In this document: positions 21,014 to 27,486 of the stretch, one piece after another
Layout of the letters: each line of letters starts with the position of its first letter
How positions within the stretch are numbered: position 1 is the stretch's first letter
Assembly: GCA_001970855.1 (NCBI GenBank)
Contig: LSSN01002757.1
Coordinates: 1-27,486, forward strand
Origin: Smittium culicis
Taxonomy: Eukaryota; Kickxellomycota; Harpellomycetes; Harpellales; Legeriomycetaceae
Direction: 5' to 3'
Length of the DNA: 27,486 nucleotides
The notes under the pieces: generated by a model
Databases searched by the model: none
Told to the model about the DNA's origin: nothing
What the model saw: the letters and a program-made list of their open reading frames with translations, nothing else
Program-made: the position numbers and the translations under genes

Positions 21014-24000
21014 ATGAAAAATCTTTCTTGGGTGCCAAAACACGAAAGAAACTTCGCTGTAAGATTAAAACTAATATCAATCTTTATTTCTTCGAATCAA
21101 AAATTCCACTCTAGACCTCTTTCTTCTCTCGTCAAATCCCTAGAAAATTGCCATGTGTTGCCCGGCTTTGATAAAAGCTATTATAATAAATTTTTACTAC
21201 CAAATATAACTATTAATCATATTACTTCCCCAAGACTAATAAATCAGAAAAATGCTAATCAAACCACCTCAAACTTTCCTCAACTTTTCTTCTACTCAAC
21301 AAAACGCTCAAAATCTAGGGAAATTAGATCTTCAATTTTAAAGCTCTCGCATAACCCTTCCAATACCATATTTAACATTAGAAATAATAAGTCTATAAAA
21401 CCTTTTTCTTATCAACATCAATTTTTTCAGCTTGAACCATTCACCAAATGTTATCACTCTACCTCTGATCAAAATAAAAGAACTACAAATAATGGGCTAA
21501 TTGCCATTTCTGTAGCCCTGCCCAAACATTCTATAGATAAACTTTTGGAATTCGTTAGAGTTGTATCAAATATGAAAAACGGAGATGACACCTCTTCTTC
21601 CTTTTCTCTTTACTTAGATTTAAAAGACAAAGACCTCTCTAGGTATTTATCCATAAGAATAGTACAGAAATTTATAACAAAGCTAAAGAACGATGGCGCC
21701 CCCTCTTTTAGAAATTTCAAAAAAGATCATCCTTATGACAACAATCTCGCCTTAAAAAAATCTAGACGTGCTATTGATCGAATCTTACAAGTTATAGAAG
21801 ATCGAAGACTTTATGGGTTTGTTCCAAAAGAATCTGAATACGAAGATTTGATTGAAGCTATTTCTCAGGACCAATCAAAAAGTAGTGAATCTGAAGTAAT
21901 CGATCTAATCGAAGCCACTCTTTCTAAAGCAAGAAATAGGGAGGATGGCTACTTTTACTTTACAGATAGAAGCTTCTATAAAGTTATCAAAGGTTTTGTA
22001 TTCAGAGGTCACGCCAGAGGCGCATTTTGGTGTTATAATAGAATGATCCGTGAAGCTGATGTTTTACTTTCGCTCTCTCAAAAGCCTGGAATATCTGCTA
22101 GTTTAAAAGCTGAGTTGGAGAATGCCAGTATAAAAACTAGACCATCATATTTTACCACTTCTATCATTTCTAACTTTCTCCAAGACAAAAATACGTTAGG
22201 TCCAATGTTTAAAATTTGGGCAAACTATGTTCTTCTTGGTGAACGTATTCCTACAAGTGTACAGCGTTCTATAATTTCCATTTTTATAAAAAGAAATAAG
22301 ATCAATGAAGCTATTTGGATATCTCGAGTAGGAAGGTTTTTAGGACTAACCTCTCAAAATGAGCTCCGTGAAGCCGAAGCAAGTCCTCTACCTAACTCAC
22401 AAGAAATTCCACTTAGTCACCAGCCTAACAAGAAATCATGGGATAATAATATTGAACTAGCGCTCATAATTGAAGCCATTGGAAACGAAAGCATCTACTC
22501 AAACAATGACGAAGAATCTACATCAGATTCATTAAAATACGCAGAAAATGCCTCTAACAACCTTTTGCAAAAGTATCCCCCCGATCTATCTGTATATTCC
22601 AATCTTATACAAGGATGTGTTTCAAATGGCAGATTTGAGCTTGCAGAGTCACTCTTTTATGAACTTTCCGATTTTGGTATCGCTCCAAGCAACCAGACTT
22701 TTGCTTTCATGGTCTCAATGTACTCTGATAAAGAGCAAGTTGGCAAAATTAAAGCTATCATGAATAGGTTGCTGTTTTCCGAGAGACATTCTAATAGTCG
22801 TGACTCAAATCTAAAACAGAAAAGCGGGGGTGCCAGAAAGTTTATTGACAATAATATAGATTTCCAGTTTTTTGTTCCTTTGCTTTACTATTTCCTTTGC
22901 AACAATCGCATAAATGAAGCCGCCCAGGTTATCCAGACTATAAGATCTTCCTACGATTACACCATCTCGAATAAAGCTTTAGGAACCGCTCTAATCCAAA
23001 TTTATAGAGCCTTGGGTCAGCCAGAATCAGGAATATTCGCTTCAAAGCTACTATCAGATTCTTTATATCCTAAACCAGAGACTGTAAAAGATACGTCTTC
23101 TTCTGAGTTAGAAAATAAAAGTTTAGGCATTGAAAAGTCCATAGCTGCAAATTTTGAAGCTGCAGTAAATTCAATCGACTCAATTGATTATAAATTCGAG
23201 TCTAGCTATTACAGCCAAAAGATATCAGTTTACATAGAAGAAAAAAACCTTCATTTAGCTGTTGAAGTTCTTAAAGAGATGGCTGACAATAATATATTGA
23301 TTACAAAAAAGATTATTTACCAATTATTGTACGGCTTCCTTGAGTGCGATTCTTTAGACATGTTTGAAACTTTAGTTAATTACTACTTTGAATATATCGA
23401 TAAACACTTAAGTCCTCCCATTTATACTAGATGGATTCAAGAATTGTCTAGGCGAGGTGATGCAAAAGGTGCTTATAGTGTATTAATGCAAATGAACGAA
23501 AAAGGCTTTGTTTTGTCGGAAATTCACTACTGCATGGTCATCCAAGCCTGTTCTCTTCGTGGATGGACAAAAGAAGCAGTAGAAATCGTAGACGAAATGT
23601 ACCACCCTGACTCACCAGTTCAACCAGGTATGTCTGTAAAAATAAGTTTAATAGAAGCCCTTGTCTCAGCTGGTGATGTCGACAAATCTCAAAACATCCT
23701 TGACGATTTAGTTTACAACTCTTTAACTCCTAGAACTAAAATTCCCGCTCGCGCGTTCAACAACTTAATTATTGGATATTTGTATAAAGGAGATGGAACT
23801 AACGCTATGAAATGTTACGAGTCAATGCTGAGGTTAGGAATAAAACCCAATAGATTTACTTACACTATACTTATGAATGCTTATGCGCAAGAGCGGAAGA
23901 TCAAGAACTGTTCACGAATATTGGATCAAATGATAGCTAATAATATTGAGCCTGATTCAGCAGTATTTTCGATTCTAATTGCAGTTTATGGTGTAATGTC

Positions 24001-25606
24001 AGACATTCGCGCAGTCGAAAACGTATTTAAGCAGGTGGAAATACAAAACATGAATTATATAAATTCTCGCCTGAAAAGTCAATCTGTTGGCATGACGAGG
24101 GTGATGTACCCGTCGAAAACGACAATCGAACCATACCATAAACCACTAAGAGTAGCAGATGGTACATTTGCAAACAAATTTTCTAAAATAGACTCCAGAC
24201 TAGCTCCAGAAAATATGAGCAGCATCAAATCAACTATAGTTGACCCAGTAATCTTAGTTATGATGATTAAAGCCTACATTAAAGTTAAGAATATGGACAA
24301 GGCACTTGCATTCTGGGGTAGATTATTGGAGAGCTACCCTATAATTAAATTGAACCCAAGAAGAAATCATGGACCTACAAATGCAATTACATCGGATTTC
24401 CATATATCTGCCATGAGAACGATTATTAGGGGATTTTTAAAACTTATAGATTTAGACCACTTCTTTGGTAAACCTAAAAGAGTCGACGACGTTTCACATC
24501 CGCAATCATTTGAGGAGGAGAACAGTATTGATCCGGAAGAATTTTCGGAAAGCGAATCAGAATATAAGTCTCAATCAATCAATTCTAGTGGTATTCCCAG
24601 CGCCGATTCACTTAGTTTAGATAAATCAGTAGGTACAAGTATCAATGGTAACGCGTCAAGTTTAGGACTAAATAATTTATCACAGCACAATAAAAATTCA
24701 GTTCTAGAATCTATACCCGAATCGACCGATCTGAATTCTATAAAAGATGAGACACAGAATGTTCTACCAGATAGTGATAAAATCACCGTCGAGACAAAAG
24801 TCAGCAACACTAAATTTGACAAGAATGACGAGACTCTACGCGATTATGCAAAAAAGTTGATTAGAGTATTCAACGAAGCTCAGAAAAATAACTTTTGTTT
24901 TGAGGTCGGTCATGTTAATGATTACATCTCTTGTATGCTTTTGACTTCGCAGTATAACGAGTTAATAAGTACATTAAAAAAGTGTAAGCCTACACAAAGC
25001 CAACCGATTGAGTCTGCGTACAAGCTAAATTACTATGGTGGCAATGCAAACATAGAATTCCCAAGGTTGAGGATTAATGACAAAAACGTTATTTATTTAA
25101 TTGGGCGACTAAAACTGTCCGAACAGCTGAGAGCATCAACAGAGAACGATATTTTGACCAGAGAAAAAGATCTTGTAATTAGACATAAGCACTTGATGTC
25201 ACAGCCAAAATGGGCGAAATCTTCATTTTCGAATTACCGTATTAGTATTAGCGATGAAAGTAAAAGCGATAGTTTAGGCGGTAATGTTGACGACGAAAAT
25301 TTAGATAGCAATAACGTTGTTAAAGCAGAAAACATTGATTCAAATGTACCTTCTACAGAAGCCAGAAGTGGCATGGAGGGACGTGTTAATTTGACAAAAA
25401 ATGTAGTTGTTTCAGATGGACATGCTACAGTATTGCCAACTTTGGATGATTACATGGAGAAGGATATAATTATGGTAGAACTTAAACGAAAGCTAGGATT
25501 GTTAACGTTCGATAGGGATCAACTACTTCGTATAATTAAGCTATTTTCGAACTTTGTCGCTAATGATATTGTTCAAAAGATTGCAGATACTTTAGAGATA
25601 GAATAG
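21014..25606 (+). CDS. Large mitochondrial pentatricopeptide repeat (PPR) protein
   Basis: Single exon, 1530 aa. The N-terminus is rich in Ser, Lys and Arg with few acids (starting MKNLSWVPKHERNFAVRLKL), like a mitochondrial presequence. PPR-type helical pairs are clearest at about 525-590 (VYSNLIQGCVSNGRFELAES), 732-790, 803-865 (AKGAYSVLMQMNEKGF) and 914-1012 (FNNLIIGYLYKGDGTNAMKC, then LGIKPNRFTYTILMNAYAQE and IEPDSAVFSILIAVYGV), with a further unit near 1077. An acidic Ser/Asn linker at about 1159-1270 separates a last helical segment. PPR proteins bind organelle RNA for processing, stability or translation. No nuclease or other catalytic domain is seen, and the RNA target cannot be read from the sequence. 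AATAAA at 25649-25654 may serve the 3' end. The family call is strong; orthology is open. Confidence 0.85.
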   Translation: MKNLSWVPKHERNFAVRLKLISIFISSNQKFHSRPLSSLVKSLENCHVLPGFDKSYYNKFLLPNITINHITSPRLINQKNANQTTSNFPQLFFYSTKRSKSREIRSSILKLSHNPSNTIFNIRNNKSIKPFSYQHQFFQLEPFTKCYHSTSDQNKRTTNNGLIAISVALPKHSIDKLLEFVRVVSNMKNGDDTSSSFSLYLDLKDKDLSRYLSIRIVQKFITKLKNDGAPSFRNFKKDHPYDNNLALKKSRRAIDRILQVIEDRRLYGFVPKESEYEDLIEAISQDQSKSSESEVIDLIEATLSKARNREDGYFYFTDRSFYKVIKGFVFRGHARGAFWCYNRMIREADVLLSLSQKPGISASLKAELENASIKTRPSYFTTSIISNFLQDKNTLGPMFKIWANYVLLGERIPTSVQRSIISIFIKRNKINEAIWISRVGRFLGLTSQNELREAEASPLPNSQEIPLSHQPNKKSWDNNIELALIIEAIGNESIYSNNDEESTSDSLKYAENASNNLLQKYPPDLSVYSNLIQGCVSNGRFELAESLFYELSDFGIAPSNQTFAFMVSMYSDKEQVGKIKAIMNRLLFSERHSNSRDSNLKQKSGGARKFIDNNIDFQFFVPLLYYFLCNNRINEAAQVIQTIRSSYDYTISNKALGTALIQIYRALGQPESGIFASKLLSDSLYPKPETVKDTSSSELENKSLGIEKSIAANFEAAVNSIDSIDYKFESSYYSQKISVYIEEKNLHLAVEVLKEMADNNILITKKIIYQLLYGFLECDSLDMFETLVNYYFEYIDKHLSPPIYTRWIQELSRRGDAKGAYSVLMQMNEKGFVLSEIHYCMVIQACSLRGWTKEAVEIVDEMYHPDSPVQPGMSVKISLIEALVSAGDVDKSQNILDDLVYNSLTPRTKIPARAFNNLIIGYLYKGDGTNAMKCYESMLRLGIKPNRFTYTILMNAYAQERKIKNCSRILDQMIANNIEPDSAVFSILIAVYGVMSDIRAVENVFKQVEIQNMNYINSRLKSQSVGMTRVMYPSKTTIEPYHKPLRVADGTFANKFSKIDSRLAPENMSSIKSTIVDPVILVMMIKAYIKVKNMDKALAFWGRLLESYPIIKLNPRRNHGPTNAITSDFHISAMRTIIRGFLKLIDLDHFFGKPKRVDDVSHPQSFEEENSIDPEEFSESESEYKSQSINSSGIPSADSLSLDKSVGTSINGNASSLGLNNLSQHNKNSVLESIPESTDLNSIKDETQNVLPDSDKITVETKVSNTKFDKNDETLRDYAKKLIRVFNEAQKNNFCFEVGHVNDYISCMLLTSQYNELISTLKKCKPTQSQPIESAYKLNYYGGNANIEFPRLRINDKNVIYLIGRLKLSEQLRASTENDILTREKDLVIRHKHLMSQPKWAKSSFSNYRISISDESKSDSLGGNVDDENLDSNNVVKAENIDSNVPSTEARSGMEGRVNLTKNVVVSDGHATVLPTLDDYMEKDIIMVELKRKLGLLTFDRDQLLRIIKLFSNFVANDIVQKIADTLEIE

Positions 25607-25826
25607 ACAAACTTTTATTAGAAATTAAGCTTTATGTGGTTTTTTCTAAATAAACTAAAAAAATAATTAATAGAAATTATACAATTTGTTTACGTACAAA
25701 GTCATTATTTTATAGGATTTTTACATCTTGAAAAATATATTATATAGAACGCACCCAAATACAGAGCTTTTATTCTTTATGGTAACGTATAATATCTGAA
25801 TATTTAATTAAAAAAACCAAGTGAGT

Positions 25827-26219
25827 TTAGTTATTTGGTGGAGATCGGGTGAAGTAGTTTGGGAAGGAGGTCATGACTCCAATGAAGAAATCAAAGGATT
25901 TTTCGCCAAACTTCAAGTATCTGACGAGGTAGCTATCGGGATCATTTGGAGGGGAATGAGCGGCTTTTATACTAACGATTAAAGTAGTATGAATACATAG
26001 TTTTTATGAAATGATCGTCGGCGAGGGTAAAAAATGAAGCAATAAAATTAACCGTGAGAAAATAAGTTTTAGAAACAAAGAATTAAAATTAATTGCGTAG
26101 GAGAAACAAATATTATGTCAGGAGAGAACTTACGTTAAACCTGAAGATCTTCTAATTCCGGCCAAGAGAGCAGATATCAGGACAAGATCGATTGCGTAAT
26201 GAGTCAAAGTTCCAAGCAT
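25827..26219 (-). CDS. DUF1748 family small mitochondrial protein
   Basis: Two exons, too short for a simple frame scan: 26219-26134 and 25971-25827. The 162-nt intron opens with GTAAGT and closes with GTTAG. Splicing in phase 2 (AC|T) gives exactly 77 codons (76 aa plus stop). Exon 1 encodes MLGTLTHYAIDLVLISALLA and then GIRRSSGLT, the family's hallmark start (family pattern: hydrophobic segment, then G-(I/V)-R-R-S-x-G-L-T). Exon 2 encodes YLVRYLKFGEKSFDFFIGVM and ends PNYFTRSPPNN, matching the usual Y-L-x-x-G-E...N-Y-F ending. The family is fungal, 70-90 aa, with one membrane-type segment. As I recall, the yeast member is the mitochondrial protein Mco6; its biochemical role is not known to me. 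It is convergent with the PPR gene, 220 bp apart. Confidence 0.8.
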
Positions 26220-27486
26220 AATGAAGAGCAAAGAATAAAAAAAAGAAACTCGAGGTTTAATAGAATATTTTTATAAAGTTTTTCAAGTTAGATAATAAAA
26301 AGTACGAATTCTAAAATATCAAACTTGAAATAATATAAATTTTATTTATAGAACTTTTTCTAAAGATAAAATTAAATGTCTCAAAAAAAAAAATATCACT
26401 TTAGAAAAACAAAAATAAAGCGGACAATAAAATTGGCCAATTAATGATTATGAATTTCTTGTAGCCATTTTCACATGAATAAAAAAAAAAGTTTTGAGCT
26501 TTATTTATAGCGATATAATATCCTATTTAATTATTTGTCCAATAATTGTCCATAATTCTGCCGCGAAATTGCCAAGCTCTATTTTTTCCCAATAAGATAT
26601 TTACACTTTGTCTGGGCTTGTAATTTTCTAGCAAAAAAAAAGCATAAGGATATCATTTTTCTATTTATTCATTTATAGCCATAGAAAAAATTCTAGTTCT
26701 ATATTAACAAGTCTATAAAACCAATAATACTTTAACGTAACCTTAATTACATTAGCCCTCCTATATCTTTGCGCGTAATTGCTATGCTTTATCTGACCTT
26801 ATTAAGGTCGACTGGATTTTTTAGACTACTTAATCTTGTCAGATAAAGTTCGATAAACAAATATAATCGTTTTTATGCTCTATTTAAATTATAAAATCAG
26901 GTGGAAAACTGTAATAAAATTTAGCTTCAAACTATATATTAATAAAACTTTGATAATATTGGCCATAGAAAGGGTTGAAAGTATATCATACATAAACAAG
27001 TTGAAGATATGTTTCTAGCTGGAGCTGCTTACACCTATATTCTATACCTAGAATATTAATTTTAATGACGCATCTATAGTTATACAATAATTCATAAAAA
27101 GATAAATTATCACTAAATCGTATAAACCTGGAAAGAAAATTGATTTTTTTTGCTTTTAAATGTCTAAAATATACTGCAGAATATTTTCAAGTGTAGAGTT
27201 ATCAAACTACCTTATCTAATGTTTAAACTCTCAGAAAATAAAACTTAAACTGAAATTGATATATGGACACAATATGAATACTAAAATCATTTAATATATA
27301 TATATTGATAATTAAAATATTCGAGCTTAATTTAAAATTGTCAAAAAAAAAGACAAAATAACTTAAAGTCATTATAAATGTACAATATTATATATACCAA
27401 AATGCGATAGCCTTTCAACTGTAGAAAGTTATATATAATATTTTTAAATCTAGAGCTTGATTCAAAAATAAATACTTTTGAATCTT
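26220..27486. other. AT-rich right-hand spacer
   Basis: It contains the promoter side of the DUF1748 gene and the inverted repeat at 26787-26848. No open frame of note, RNA gene or recognisable element was found. TA microsatellite near 27293-27306. Confidence 0.55.
26787..26848. repeat. Imperfect inverted repeat, 20-bp arms
   Basis: CTTTATCTGACCTTATTAAG at 26787-26806 pairs with CTTAATCTTGTCAGATAAAG at 26829-26848: 11 outer pairs, a four-base bulge on each side, then 5 inner pairs, with a 22-base loop. It could fold as RNA or be a small element remnant. There is no T run typical of a Pol III end. Confidence 0.55.

Overview
The window looks like nuclear DNA of a very AT-rich, intron-containing fungus. 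The evidence is short GT-AG introns (about 67-160 nt) ending in pyrimidine-rich ATATAG/TTAG acceptors, a DUF1748 gene (a fungal mitochondrial family), an NTR2-type splicing factor, a fungal-style Nbr1 with three ZZ fingers, a fungal-type SLX4 and a large mitochondrial PPR protein. The extreme AT content and the LINE and other repeat debris would suit an early-diverging lineage such as the gut fungi (Harpellales/Smittium-like), but that placement is inference.

Layout. 1-630 (minus): 5' part of an unrecognised gene running off the left edge, with one intron. 631-7834: a roughly 7 kb AT-rich gene desert. It holds no intact gene. It does hold decayed minus-strand non-LTR retrotransposon pieces (about 6.05-7.54 kb), dispersed diverged repeats and a clean hairpin at 3.2 kb. 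7835-11002 (minus): single-exon NBR1-like autophagy receptor. 11003-14075: 3 kb spacer with a TATA box for NBR1, two repeat copies and weak retroelement-like relics. 14076-18008 (plus): six-exon SLX4, the scaffold of structure-specific nucleases. 18153-19694 (minus): four- or five-exon NTR2-like spliceosome-disassembly factor, convergent with SLX4. 19695-21013: divergent spacer containing a short uORF next to the following gene. 21014-25606 (plus): 1530-aa mitochondrial PPR protein. 25827-26219 (minus): two-exon DUF1748 gene of 76 aa, convergent with the PPR gene. 26220-27486: AT-rich spacer with one imperfect inverted repeat.

The genes do not form a pathway. They are ordinary eukaryotic housekeeping genes (selective autophagy, DNA repair, splicing, mitochondrial RNA and membrane biology), each on its own transcript, with tight convergent 3' ends and loose divergent 5' ends. 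I found no convincing new multi-gene system. The points most worth a second look are the three-copy LINE relic, the shared dispersed repeats, the unusual third zinc finger in SLX4 and the GC-AG, multiple-of-three intron candidate in NTR2.
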